In this document: in pieces, positions 10,906-22,400 of the stretch
Numbering within the stretch: the first letter of the stretch is position 1
Layout of the letters: each line of letters opens with the position of its first letter
Assembly: GCA_003427395.1 (NCBI GenBank)
Contig: BFEA01000482.1
Location: 1,043,343 to 1,090,752 of the forward strand
DNA from: Chara braunii
Lineage: Eukaryota; Streptophyta; Charophyceae; Charales; Characeae
Length of the DNA: 47,410 bases
Reading direction: 5' to 3'
Translations under genes and position numbers: made by a program
Notes under the pieces: generated by a model
The model's input: only the letters and a program-made list of their open reading frames with translations
Database searches by the model: none
Told to the model about the DNA's origin: nothing

Positions 10906-11476
10906 GTTATGCCGAGACCGCGCACGAGCGCAGGAAAGACCACTGAGGGGAGGGGAACAACCGGATCAACACACTCGTACTCCTAAGCAGACGGTCCCCT
11001 TGTTCAGTTTCCCCATCCCCGCCCGGACGAGTACATACACAAATACATGCATGCAATCAACAAACTTTGATAGGACATTTAATCATCCATGGACCTTCGA
11101 CATCACTCATGCACACCACAACTCCCATCACTCGGGGCTTCACACACACGACATGCATAGACAAAGCAGCAATGGAGATAAAAGCGAGTCCTTCTTGTAC
11201 ACAAAAATTCAATTAACTGCCACCCCCAGGCGCAGCCTTCAAAACTCCCCAAGACCAACCACCATAGCCACAAGGCCCTGCCGCGGCCGGCGTCCAATCC
11301 GCACCACTGCTCAGTCCCTCCGACTGCTTCGCCCCGAGACTACCGCGGGTCCACCCCACGTCGTCACTCCGCCCGTCCTTGGGCTCGTCGAGCCTGTTCG
11401 GCGTCGCGGACTCTCGCGCATAGCTCGCGCACCATTGCAACCGAGGTCAAAGAGAGAGAGAGGAGAGGGTTGCGCG

Positions 11477-11484
11477 AATTTATA
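11477..11484 (-). promoter_or_regulatory. LTR TATA box driving the gypsy element
   Basis: TATAAATT on the minus strand, conserved in both LTRs. In this upstream LTR it would place the transcript start roughly 25-35 bases on, near 11450, upstream of the PBS and gag. Confidence 0.6.
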
Positions 11485-12066
11485 GCGCGGGAGGCGGCGG
11501 GTTGTCAGCGCGAGGTGCGGGCAGCGCAGGTTGTAGATGAGCAGGACAGGAGGAAGGTGGGGAGTTAGAGGGTTCGACCCGCGGGATGGCATGGTCCTAC
11601 GTGATTTGGGTGTCCGTTCAAGTGTCGCACGGTTTTCCGCTCTCCACATTGATCCGAGCATCCCAACTACGCGGCCAATCACTTCGCGGGGTAAGGATCG
11701 AGCTGGGCGGAGGGGAAGACGAAGAGTCCGGCATGGGAAAAATGCGCGCAGCAAGAAGGGACGATGGCGCGAGGATGCAAAGCAAGAAACGGGGATGCGA
11801 GACGCGCGAAGAAATCGGAACTTGGGCGCGTGCGTGCAAAAATTCAAAAAGTCCCAACTGCACCCGTTTCTTGGTTTTCATACCGCGACCGCTATTCGCC
11901 CGCGAGAGTTGTTAACCAAACAAAATGAAAAAGCCGTTTCAAAAAAAGAAAACAAAAGCAAAAAGAAAGAAAACCCCTTTCTATCCGCGTCCGTACTTCG
12001 CGGCTTCCGCGGGATTTTTCCTCAGGGATATGGCAAGCCGCGCGGTACAGATCTGAGCTTGTCACA

Positions 12067-13899
12067 TGCCCTGAGGGTTTGGGCGGCATAGCCCCAACCC
12101 TTGTCCAGGTGAAGATCCTGTGGTACACCCCCAAACAGCGTGATCATTCCATTCGAATACAGGTCCACTTATCCATCTCCATTGAATTCTCCACCAATCC
12201 CAGATCCTCTGTGAGAGAGGACAGTATAGCCACAGGTGTGTGATGGATTCAAACGGATACTTGCATCTAGAGCATTCGATTGAGATCTTCATTCCTCTTT
12301 CGGCTAGCCACACTGCTGAAGGGGTAGACAATAATGATAGCAGCCATAACAGCGTTGCTGCTCTTTGTAGCGGGATTCCCTGCAATTGAGCCCAGCACCT
12401 GCGAATATCTTGGAGCATCTTCTCATCGTTGATCGTTCTGACTTGCGACCACCTAGTGATTGCTACCGAAGCTGGGGTTCTCCCGGTCTTCAGTAGATCG
12501 TGGCCTCCCGCCGAGTTGTAGTCTGTGACCCATGCCTCTCTTGGAAACTTCGTGGAACCCCTCCAAGACCAAAGCTTGGGGTCAAGACGCAGCGTGCGGA
12601 TAGGGGCTCCATCTGCACATACTGAGCAGGTCCACACACCTTCTTCATTACAGGCTTCACGAACTCTGACTTGCAGCAGGTTTTCCAGAGGACCGGTGAT
12701 CTGGGGCTCTATTTCTGACGAACATAGCTGCAGGGTGTCTGATTGAGGGGTGCTCTCCCATTTTTGAAATCTTCTGTAAAGTTCCATCTGTGTCAATCGA
12801 TGTCAGCTTCCAAACTTCTGCTGGCTTATCCGGATAATCATTAATATTCTGACAATAAACCAGGTCCCCGGAGGGGCGACCCCTTCTGGGCTCAGAAGGA
12901 GTTTCCACTCGGGGGGGATGGCGGCCCTCAGTTTGGCCGCTCTTTCTGAAATCTGCCCCCTACCCAGTTTGCGTTTCAAGGCCTCTTCTTCGACCCAGCA
13001 GCCCATTAGCTCGTCCCAGATATCTGCCACCTTCAGAATGCCTCTCTCTATCCAAGCCCTTCCAAAAGCTCCAGGTGCAGTGCCTGCCGAGAACGGCCTG
13101 CCCTTCACGTTTCGGATGGCTGGGTTGTCGAAGAGGGGTTGTACTAAGACCTCTTCTCTAGTGGTTGGTGGAACCCACTGTCTTGGTCCAATCTTTCTCC
13201 AAGCATTGAGTACGTCGTTCCAAAATTGAGACCTCGTGTGTCTGCGCAGAAATGAGTCTAACATGCAACAAATCCATGTGTCCCTGGGGTGAGTTAGGTT
13301 CCACTCTTTCGCCAAGATAATTTCTGCGAGTAAGATCAAATGATCATCTGCATTACTCGCGATTGCTCTAATTAGCCATTTGGCAAGTAGTGCCACGTTT
13401 TGGTTGGCGGGGTCCAGTAGGCCCAGACCACCCTCCTCTCTCGAATGACACACTACCTCCCAGGCTACCTTAGTTATAAAGCCTTCCTTCTCTTTGCCGA
13501 ACGGTTTCCACAAAAACTTTGCCACAGTTCTGCGTACTACCTTGATTAGCTGTTGCCCAGTGCCCTTACTGTGCCCACGTACCAGAAAAGGGCGAACAGT
13601 GCCACATTAGTGACCAGTGCACGTCCGAATAGCGAAAGATGTTTTGCCGGTCCCCACACCGCGATACGTCGAATCACCTTTTGTTGGATGAGATCGTTCT
13701 GCGCTTCTGCACACCTTCCAAGAGTCACCTGCACTCCCAGGTATCTCTCTGAGTCATTGCTTACCACCCTCTTCATTCCCCATTCCACTACCAGAGTGTA
13801 ACTGTCCGGTAAGAGGTAGATTGATTTATTCCAGTTTAACGCCGCCCCGGCCTCATGTTTCATGATAATGGATTCCTTACTTTTTGCCAAAAGAAACAA
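12067..13899 (-). pseudogene. LINE (non-LTR retrotransposon) ORF2, C-terminal part, 5'-truncated
   Basis: The minus strand encodes the part of a plant LINE ORF2 that follows the RT active site. The post-RT segment is at 13899-13546 (ALNWNKSIYLLP, then SERYLGVQV and GRALVTNVALFALFWY). The thumb-like block is at 13525-12803 (AKFLWKPFG, REEGGLGLLDPANQN, ALLAKWL). The zf-RVT tail is at 12796-12067, with C-x2-C-x8-H-x4-C in ECSRCKYPFESITHLWLYC. A frame change lies near 13535 and one in-frame TGA near 12803. The 5' end is lost near 13900, as is usual for LINEs. The frame runs straight into the gypsy LTR, whose first bases supply the stop, so the LINE's 3' end lies beyond the gypsy element. Confidence 0.88.
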
Positions 13900-14046
13900 A
13901 AAAAAAAGATTAGCATGCCGCAGAGGTCATGTGCCTGCAGCACAGACCGCTGAGCGGCCAAGGGGGGAAGAGAAGGGTGAAGAGCAAGAGGGTCGGGACA
14001 GAGGAATGGATGCTCTATACAATCAGTACAATCAGGGGACCGAGAC
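13900..14046. other. short unassigned spacer
   Basis: An A-rich tract, then unique-looking sequence up to the first TTA-flanked TIR element. No gene is seen. Confidence 0.5.
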
Positions 14047-14049
14047 TTA

Positions 14050-14455
14050 GGGCCTCGCCACACCACTCTTGAAAACTCTTTCAAGAGTTGTTGCATCGTC
14101 CCACAGCCTCTTGACACTTGGGGCAGTCAAGAGCTGTCCGAGTGGCTCTTGAAACCCTTTCAAGAGCAACTCTTGAAAGATTGGAAACCCCAGCCTGCAA
14201 CGCATGCGTTTCCAAGCGTCCTTGGCCGAACCCTTGACGGACTTTCGATTTTCAAGACTTGTCAGGCCGTTATCCTGACGCCATGCGAAAAAAACAAAGC
14301 TGTATGACTGTCGTTTTTCATCCTGTGTCCAACGGCATCGCCCTTTCGAGACTGCTGTGTGGCGAGGGGCCAAGAACTCTTGAAAACCCAACTCTTGAGA
14401 ACGTCTGACAGCTCTTGACATATTTCCCCGTTTCAAGAGTGGTGTGGCGAGGCCC
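14050..14455. mobile_element. 406-bp MITE-like TIR element A, TTA target duplication
   Basis: The ends are inverted copies of GGGCCTCGCCACACCACTCT followed by TGAAA, flanked by TTA at 14047-14049 and 14456-14458. A 3-bp TTA/TAA duplication with GG-starting termini fits the PIF/Harbinger superfamily. The interior is packed with CTCTTGAAA and its complement TTTCAAGAG (for example 14068-14094, 14144-14178 and 14380-14440), which could be subterminal transposase-binding repeats. No coding capacity. Confidence 0.75.
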
Positions 14456-14890
14456 TTAGAGGCACACCACAGGCTGTGGAAAACCCGTTTTTTTTCGACA
14501 ATTTTGCATCGCCACACAGACTTTTGAAGAATTGCGGCTCAAAACTTTTGGACAGGTGTCAGAATGGTACGCTCGACAGCCACCCTCCCCCATTCGTTTT
14601 CACCCGCCTGCAACATATGGAAATTCGACAGTGCCTCACCGGGCTTTCGAGAATTGCGTTCGAATTTGCATTGTCAGGGACTTTTCCATGACGGCCATGA
14701 GCGAAAACCTTGCCCCTGTGTGGCCAAGGGGGGTAAACTGTCGACCACCGACTTTTGATTTTTTTGGACTGTATACCACGCAGGGCACGGGAGCGCAGCC
14801 AAATGGGAGCGAGGAGCAGGAGAGGCGAGGTGACACTTTTCTCACTGCTCCCGCCTCCACCAGCATCGATCGACCGCCGTGGACTCTGGT

Positions 14891-15008
14891 CCTCGCCACA
14901 GCACTCTCGAAATGTGACAAAAAGACAAAAAATGTGGCAGGTGCATCTGGCCATGTTCTAGGGAGAAGTTCATTCCCATTTTGCGAATTTCGAGAATGGT
15001 GAGAGGAT
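14891..15008. mobile_element. small nested palindromic unit of the same TIR family
   Basis: CCTCGCCACAGCACTCTCGAAA at the left and the complement of CCTCTCACCATTCTCGAAA at the right are worn versions of the family TIR. Boundaries are approximate. Confidence 0.4.
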
Positions 15009-15027
15009 GCCCTGAACCTTACCTTTG

Positions 15028-15158
15028 GGCCTCACTGCACTACTCAGCACATGCACACAACACAAAAACTACGACGGTGTATACTTCCATGTTCTAGCTG
15101 GAAGATTCATTCATTCACATTACATTTTGCACAGTCGGTGAGTGGTGCAGCGAGGGCG
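15028..15158. mobile_element. small nested palindromic unit of the same TIR family
   Basis: GGGCCTCACTGCACTACTC at the left pairs with the complement of CGCCCTCGCTGCACCACTC at the right, so the family TIR is present on both sides of about 90 bp. No flanking TTA is retained. Confidence 0.45.
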
Positions 15159-15530
15159 TTTGACGGTCCCTTCCGTCACTTATTAGACCCCGCCTGCCAC
15201 AAAACAACCCCCCGAAAAAAAACGCCCACTCAAAAACGAAGGCCGAAACGGAAAAAAAAAAACGTCCACCCCAAAAAAGGAAAGGCCGGGTGACGCCCCC
15301 TACGGCCAAACAACGACCTATGCAACCTGTCGTTAGTTGCCCGCGCTCCAACCTCTGAGCCGACCGTTTCGGCTACCGGTCTGTGCCCTGCCCCCGACCA
15401 TGCACCTTATAGACGTTAGGACTCGTCGACATTTCCACAAAAGGATGCCCCGCTACGAGACAAATGCAACGGGGTAAGACGCAGCCTTTGGCTGCGAACA
15501 ACTTCTACAGCCTGTGTGGCGAGCCTCTTA

Positions 15531-16094
15531 GGGCCTCGCCACACCACTTTGGAAAATGTGATTTTCGATAGTTTCTCTTCGCCACACAGGCTGTAGAAGT
15601 CGGAGAGGGGAAGAAAATTCGCCAGTTGTCAGAGAATGCTTCTCAACACCTCCTGTCAAAAGTTGTTGAATCACCAGCCCGCTACTCCGATGCTTTCGAC
15701 ACTCCTCGGTTGCGCCATCGACTTCTCTTCGAAATTTGGTGAGTGGGGGTAAGGTCGGGATTGACTAATGCTTGTCGTACCCTCAGGCGCGTTCGTCTTT
15801 TTCCATCTTGCTTTCACAAGTGTGTTCACTCTACAGTGTTGTGCGGCTGAAGGGGGCCAAACTGTCGAAGGGAGGCTGTCGAATTTGTTCTGACAGCCGT
15901 CAAATTTTTTTGCCTTTCGATAGTGGTGTGGACCTCCCCACACCACTGTCGAAACAAAAAGAGAACAAATGCATCTTCCCCAGAAAGGGGTCAGATGCGT
16001 CGGTTGCTATTCATAGTAACAGATGCATCTTGCCCTTCTCTGCTCAAAGAAGCATTCATGCTTTTTCGTTTTCGACAGTGGTGTGGCGAGACTC
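15531..16094. mobile_element. 564-bp TIR element B, TTA target duplication
   Basis: The left end, GGGCCTCGCCACACCACT, and the inverted right end, GAGTCTCGCCACACCACT, are flanked by TTA (15528-15530 and 16095-16097). A back-to-back pair of the terminal motif at about 15919-15952 suggests that a roughly 407-bp unit, the size of element A, was joined to a second end. Confidence 0.7.
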
Positions 16095-16097
16095 TTA

Positions 16098-16963
16098 AAC
16101 ACGACCTGCTGTTTAGGATCACCGTTTTCAACAGCACAATATCACTAACATTCCGCCTTGCCACGACACCACAAGCCTTTTGAAGGCCTGAGCCAGCTAT
16201 CATCATCATAACCTAACACTCGCGACTGGACGACCAAGTCGAATCATTATCTGGAATGTCAGACTGAAGTACCTGATAAAATAATCGAGTTGACATATGA
16301 TAACAATCACCCCAGACGGAACAACAGGAAACAATCACAAACATTCCGCGCTGCCACAACACCGGGTCCACCTCTGCGTAACAATTTGAATACACAGAAC
16401 CTGGGCAGCTGAAGACCTTAAACACCACACCTCAATTCTAACTCATGTTGTGTTCTAGTCCTCAGTTCGTGAATAAAGGTTCATAAGACTTCTAGCCTGC
16501 TAAACCATTTGGTTTTGCATTCACATTCAGACTTAATGCATGGTGCACTGCCGCAAATCCCAATCGAGAAACACCGAATCTCATCATGCCACAATGTCAA
16601 TAGAGATCATTTCAGAGGACCGCTGAGGGGGAACATTGCGGCTGGACGGAGTGCTACTGCACCGTTTCGAACCGACGTTGCCCTGGGCCTGTAACTTTGC
16701 CCTAGGTTGCTACCTCGCCGTTAACTATGCCATCGCTGACAGAGCATGGTGGACGTACCCATTCATTTTACATGAGTTGTCGGTCTTCCAGTTACGTCCT
16801 TTCGAGGTAGCCCTAGTAGGGGAAGGCAAGGTAGAGGTAGTAGAAGGGTTTTCTTCAACAGCGACTAAGAACACCGATTTCTGTAAGCATAAGGTCAACG
16901 CAGGGCATGGTGTATAGGTCTATTGGCTATCATTCCATTTGGTAATTAACCGGGGTAGGGAAG
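16098..16963. other. non-coding spacer
   Basis: No gene seen. A 27-bp diverged direct repeat lies at 16147-16173 and 16338-16364 (ACTAACATTCCGCCTTGCCAC versus ACAAACATTCCGCGCTGCCAC). The last part may hold the LINE 5' UTR. Confidence 0.5.
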
Positions 16964-18820
16964 ATGACAAATATGGAAGAGGAGCAGCCGGAGGAAAGCG
17001 AGGGGATCTCCCCCCCCGGTCCATTACCGGGCAGTAGAGGACTGAGCTCGTCATTCTATCGGCCAATGCTATGACAAGGGAGTCTTTCCGACAATATCCA
17101 CGGTGGTGGGGGAGGTTAATGAGGACAAGAGAGGAAGGAGATTCCGTGTCAACGAATCGTTTGATGCCATCAAAGAAAGATGGCTTAAAGAACGTACAAT
17201 CATTATCATTTTCCACGATGAATCAAGATCTCTCTCTCGTGGAGTAAAGGAAGACATGATAAGGTCCTTCGAAGATGGATGGTTTGCACGTTGGCTATTC
17301 AACCCAGAGATTCGTCGAGGCAGAGTAAAATTTCAAGGCCCTAACGCCATCTTGTACGTGGCGAAAGCGGTGGAGGTGGCTACGTGGTTGGTGAGGAAAG
17401 GCTCCACTCGTCTCAACTTAAAGGGGAAAGACTATTGAGTCACATTCAAGGCATGGATGATGAAGGCAAAGCTAAAGGAGGTCAGACTGAGGGATGCGGA
17501 GACCAACTTTTGAATCGTTGCGATTAGGGTGCTTTTGGATGCTATGTGCTATTTGCCTAAGGCAACCGAGAATCTTATTGGAGGACTTAAACTCATGCAT
17601 GTGCCAGAGTTTGACCGTTTCATACCTAAGTTGGTCAACTTAGAAAACGATATGACCCCGGAGGGGCGACATCGAGTTGAAGACTCTCTCATCATTGAAT
17701 CGCCTGAAGGCAAATGGTGGAAAGTGGAGTTAGTCACTCCATTCTCGGATTGGTGCCGAAGGTGCAAACAGTAATTCCATATGGAAGAATCTTGCCAAGG
17801 GCGGCATTAGATTTTCGCCTCTTTTCGACGCCGATCCCCTCAGCGACAACCACAACAAGAGTCAAATCAAACTCAACAGAATGGAGCGGCCTCAGCCCCG
17901 AATCTTCCCCCAAATGCCCCTCCTCAACTTGAAGGCACATAGGCGGCGGCATAAGGCAGAACAGCGTACGTTCCTCCAGGAGCAAGACATCCACCTGGGA
18001 GTTATCCTGCCTCAGGTCCAGTTTCAAAAACCGCTTATCAGTTCTCTCATCCGGGTGCTCAGGCCCCTGGGCCGGGCTCAACCCTGCTATCATAAGAGGT
18101 TAATTCCCTCCTGCCCCCACCTTCTTGTCTTTTATGTTGTCGTCACGTGGACTTCTCCAAATTTGGTCAGGTAACCCCCCCCACTTGCCCCCTACTCAAC
18201 TTGAAGCCCCATCCTGCTACCCCCCCAGCTGGGACCTACTCATCCCTTCCAACCTTATGGCACAATCCCTCCCCCTTCGCATAGGCTTGACCTTCAGGCC
18301 ACGTGTTGTGACCCTCACGCACTACACCCTCATCCCACCTCGTCTTGCTTGAGTCGTGCAGCGTTTCACTTCCCGGGGGGAGGATGCCAATACACGCAGC
18401 ATTACTCTCCACGAACTACCAATCAGTCTCACTCCGAAGGTTTGCTAACAAGAAGACGCTTTATCGACCATAGTAGTGGAGCACAGGGAAGGAGACCCTC
18501 GATTCTTCAGGGGGGAGAGGGCAGTCTTCACCACCAGGAAGCAAGGGTTGGATCAGTGGGGGCATCTGGAGGATGGGAAGCAGGCGTGGGATCTGGTGTA
18601 GCAACGTCGATTTCGTCAAAATCGAGGTTGGTCATGGGTAGCGAGTTAGTAGGTGACGAATTATTGGTCGGAAACACGGAGGACCACTGGTGCATGAGAA
18701 ATCAACTTCCTCAACGAGGAGTTCTTGAGGATCTCATCGTAGGAGAGGACGTGACTCAGACACGGGTAGTAAATTGGATTACAGTGGCAACAGGAGAACA
18801 ATCGCAAGGGAGGATGTAGA
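16964..18820 (+). pseudogene. LINE ORF1, gag-like protein with CCHC knuckle
   Basis: Plant LINE ORF1 proteins bind the element RNA. A likely start is ATG 16964. A frame change near the C8 run at 17010-17018 or soon after leads into the block 17103-17438 (VNESFDAIKERWLKERTIII, then WFARWLFNPEIRRGRVKF) and continues through 17529-17774. This resembles the DUF4283-type N-terminal domain of plant LINE ORF1. It ends in a CCHC knuckle, WCRRCKQ-stop-FHMEESC, with spacing C-x2-C-x4-H-x4-C; the stop TAA (17772-17774) falls inside it. A proline-rich tail with more stops follows to about 18.35 kb. Confidence is good for a LINE ORF1, lower for the exact family. Confidence 0.7.
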
Positions 18821-19417
18821 GAGGGTGGTGAGACTGTTAACTTCCCTTGTCCTCTCAAACACCCGTGACAGGGTGTTCTCCTTAGGGATGGTACAACCCG
18901 ACGGTCAGAGTAGAGAAAACGCCAACTCCAATCGAAATTGTTGCTTAGACCAAACACCTTTTCGGGGACACATTTCCTATTCGAGTCATTCCTCGGTCAA
19001 CAATGATTAATATTATTGCCCCCCTCGAGTCGATTATTTACAAGTTTTACTTTACCATGGTGGATGCAAGGATCGATCTTTTGATCGTCGATGGCCTGAC
19101 CCGAGCAGGGATTAGGTGGTTTCAGGTAGTGCAAGAGCAGTACAACCTAGATCTAGATGAGATAGCAATCACCCTGAAAGTATCGGCGCTGATTTTTATC
19201 GAGGTCAATGAGAAGTTGATCGAGGATCTGAACTTCTCTTCAAAATTTTTGTTGCATGTAATTACAGAACCATGGCATTCTCGTTCGTAGTAGGAGCACT
19301 CCAAACGCTCCTCTCGTTCGCCGATGCACCGCTTCCCGACTGAGAAGCAACACACTTGGGGTTCAAAACCTCAACCCTCCCCCCTTATCCATACTCACAC
19401 GAATGCCGAAACGACCA
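18821..19417 (+). other. inter-ORF region of the second LINE
   Basis: Lies between the recognisable ORF1 and the ORF2 start. A 95-codon frame at 19003-19290 (MINIIAPLESIIYKF...) has no family I recognise and may be a decayed ORF1 C-terminus. Confidence 0.4.
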
Positions 19418-19464
19418 ATGGTTAAGCTGAAGATTGGCCCTTGGAACATTTTAGGGCCTCACCT
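19418..19464 (+). pseudogene. LINE ORF2, start of the AP-endonuclease domain only
   Basis: From ATG 19418 the sequence reads MVKLKIGPWNILGP, the typical opening of a LINE apurinic endonuclease (KIGTWN-like). After about 15 codons the likeness stops exactly where a TGTTAGAC sequence begins. I infer that an LTR element is inserted here. Confidence 0.6.
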
Positions 19465-22400
19465 TGTTAGACTTTCGAGCCTGAGTCGACTCTTTTGCAG
19501 GTCCCAGTTGGCTCGGCTCCGCACACACTCATGCTCAGGGCGCGGAGCCATTCGTCACAGGGTCAACCCCACCTAGTGCTTTAGAATGGATGGGGGTGGG
19601 CCATTGAGCAAGAGAGCTCTGGCATTGGGGATGTAGCTCAACTTTCTCGCTAATAGGACAGTTTTGTTATTCACACGCAGGCGTCCTTTTTCTTGATGCT
19701 TGCCTGTGTTCTCATACAATTGCTCCTTCCAATACACATGCAGTCAAGGGGGTTCTTTGAGACTTCTCCTTTATTATGTGCAGGCTAAGCGTCCTCCTTA
19801 GGCTGCACATCAATTCACTATCACGATGGTCCTATGGCTTCAACAAGGTAGGGGACGACCCTTCTCCTTTTAGCCGGTCTACGCCCTAGCTTTCCTTGTC
19901 TCACACATCATGCATCATGTTCGTAGCTTTCCTAAGCACCCCTTAGTCTTTTCAGGGACTGCGCGAACGTCTCGACCACCCTACATTTTAGCAAACTTCA
20001 ACCATACACGCCATCGCTTTTCCTTTTCATTCATACTTGGAGCAGCATGCACAAAGGGTCCCACTCATAAGCATATGTTACGTTCATAACCGCTTAACTT
20101 TTCTCCCTCCTTTTCCTTTTGCTGCCCGGCATATCCAGGCTCAATCTAGCTCAAGACATCTCAAGGCTACTCACATGCACACTCAATCACAATGCCAAGC
20201 ACGTACAACCCCATTTCGGGTCAACACATAACTTCTCTCATATGCCTAGTCTCCCTATCGATCACATCGGTCCCGTGCAGGGCGCGACCCTCCTGGCCGC
20301 GTCATGCAGGAGTTGGTCTATTCGCGATATACAAGGAGCTTCCGCAAGCAGCTCCGGCCGAGTGCGCTTGTCATACCTCTCACGAGCCCCTACGACAGGA
20401 TAGGGTCAACGCGAGGTACAACTTTACCTCCACGTGCGAGAGTTGTCACCTCCCTTCGGCGGGCGTATCCCCGCAGAGCTATCAATCCACAGTACGAAAG
20501 TAATCAGTTGCAATCGCAGAGGCGGACCAGCCGAGGGCGTTTCTCGTACGTTGTAGCATAGGGGGTACGCACGGTCCCACGCCTCTATCGGACCAGCACT
20601 CGAACCGACGCACTGGGGGGCTGAAGAACTAGGCGCGAGCCGCGCAACTCATCGTCGGTCGACTAGGACGCATCCCACTCACCACGCTGTCGGGTGACCA
20701 AGGCCAGTCGGTCGCCCTAATACCGGAAGATTGACCCTTAGAAAAGTTGTCTGAGAGAGAATCGGCCGGGACTTTTGTCCGACCGGTTGGGGATAATTAG
20801 GGGTAACCAGACCATCCCTAAATTTGGGTGTGTCAACCATCGAGACTAGCCCTCAAATTTGGCGAGAGGGACTACCTCTTCCACCGCGCCGACGTCTATC
20901 CTTTTTCCGCTGCTCGTAGCCTGCATCCGAAATAACTGGCAGCGGAACGGTAATTTGAGGATAGGCCTTGGCGTGGCCCTTTTACACTGCTCAACTGGCG
21001 CGGAAATGGAGCCTCGGATATCCTTAATTTTAATATCAGAATTAAAAATGGAAAAAGGGATTAAAACAGTAGAAGAAGGGAGAAAAACATAGTATTCTTT
21101 TTTTTTTTAATTTTCTTCGGTATTTAATTTTAATGGAGTCATCCTCAATATTTGATATTTTCGATAGTAAAATTAAAAATAAGGAAAAAAATCAAAAACG
21201 ATAAAAGAAAAAGAAAACAAGGAATTCTGATGCTTAATTGAAATCCGTCGGAACTCATTTTTGATGAAATTCCTTTTATTTTCATTATTTTTAATAATAG
21301 GAATAAGAGACAAGATAAATAAGGAAAAATGATAAAAGAAAAGAAGACCAACGATTGTCACTATTTTGGCTAATTTTATTTTGATTTGGTCGCGATGAGG
21401 TTTTCTCCCGGATTATTCATTTACCCGGATTCTAGCGATTCCTTCTTGCTCCCGATAATTGCAAATTCTTATGTGACTTACCTGGTTTGCCTAATCGCTA
21501 CCTTTGCTCCAATCTGGGTGTTGTAAGTGAGTGCGGGATGGTTGGGCTGCATGGTATTGCTGCTGGTGCCATTTATGTTTAAGCTGTCTGTTTCGGTGTG
21601 GCCGCTTGTTCGGTACGGGCACATGGTTCGGGGAGTTTCGGTACTATTACGGGGTTGCGGCATCGTACGACCTCGACTTAATTCAGGTTCGGTATCAGCT
21701 CGACATTCGAGATGCTTCAGGCTCGGTATTGATTCGGCATCGGTGCGGCATCGGTGTGGTGTGAGCCACTGCATTGCTTTCAGGTTCGGTATTGGAACAG
21801 CATCGGCATTGGTACAACCCCGAAGGATTATTTCAGGTTCAACTTGGAACGGTACGGGTAGCCGCAACTCCGAACGATTACTTCAGGTTCGGGAGTGGTA
21901 TGGTGTGACGAGGTTGGCCTGACTACAGGGTGACATTGGTACTGCACTGATCTGATACGGTTCGCGGTTTTACTGATTCGGCTCAGCTACAACACTGGGA
22001 CAGCATACTGCTCTCTGGTTTGGATATTTCAGTACGGTCGTAGGTGACGCTCATGATGGTGCCAGGGCGGTATTTTGTGACGGTTACTATTTCTCAGGTT
22101 CGGTCAATGGTACGGAACTGGCACAGCAGGCTATGGAGTGACTTATTTAATTAAAATTTTGTCGGGCCCCTGGTTTGTCAACGAGCCTGGGGCTCTTAAC
22201 ACCACTACCGAGATTTAACGCCTCAGGCCATCTCGATTCCGGAGTGGTCCTAGTTGGACTGGGCGGTCTCTGGTTTGACACTGGAACCGCGACATGGACC
22301 TGTTAATACTTGCCGGAATTGTTGCTGCATCTCCGGTTGGTACCGCTGTTTTCACATGAGTATGCTGGTACCATTGAAATTTCTACTATATTGGTCCGTA

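Larger units (their letters stand above)
1..12066 (-). mobile_element. Ty3/gypsy LTR retrotransposon, degraded, 3' LTR cut by window edge
   Basis: The minus strand holds, in order, an LTR, a tRNA-iMet primer binding site, gag with a CCHC knuckle, an aspartic protease, reverse transcriptase, RNase H, a PHD finger, integrase, an extra ORF and a second LTR. This is the Ty3/gypsy order (RT before integrase). Each coding block is broken by in-frame stops or frame changes, so the copy cannot make full-length proteins. The right LTR abuts a LINE ORF at 12066/12067. The outer end of the left LTR lies before base 1, so the target-site duplication cannot be checked. No chromodomain is seen after the integrase. 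Confidence 0.93.
9519..12066 (-). repeat. 5' LTR of the Ty3/gypsy element, interrupted by assembly gap
   Basis: The outer part (10903-12066) matches the left LTR and starts TGTGAC at 12066 on the minus strand. The inner part must reach the primer binding site, giving about 2.5 kb including the gap. The inner terminus lacks an obvious CA and reads ...CGTGAGGT before the PBS, so the exact end is uncertain by a few bases. Because the left LTR continues beyond base 1, only the outer 1.2 kb can be compared. Confidence 0.8.
14459..15527. mobile_element. 1.07-kb TIR element C, shares TTA boundaries with A and B
   Basis: The left end, GAGGCACACCACAGGCTGT, and the inverted right end, GAGGCTCGCCACACAGGCTGT, are bounded by TTA at 14456-14458 and 15528-15530. 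A second copy of the terminal motif lies about 50 bp inside the left end (TCGCCACACAG near 14514). The body includes two smaller palindromic units (14891-15008 and 15028-15158). No transposase ORF is seen. Confidence 0.6.

Noticed and set aside
10239-11485. Long open frames across the N run
   Set aside because: They consist mostly of unknown bases plus GA/CT dipeptide repeats; an artefact of the gap.
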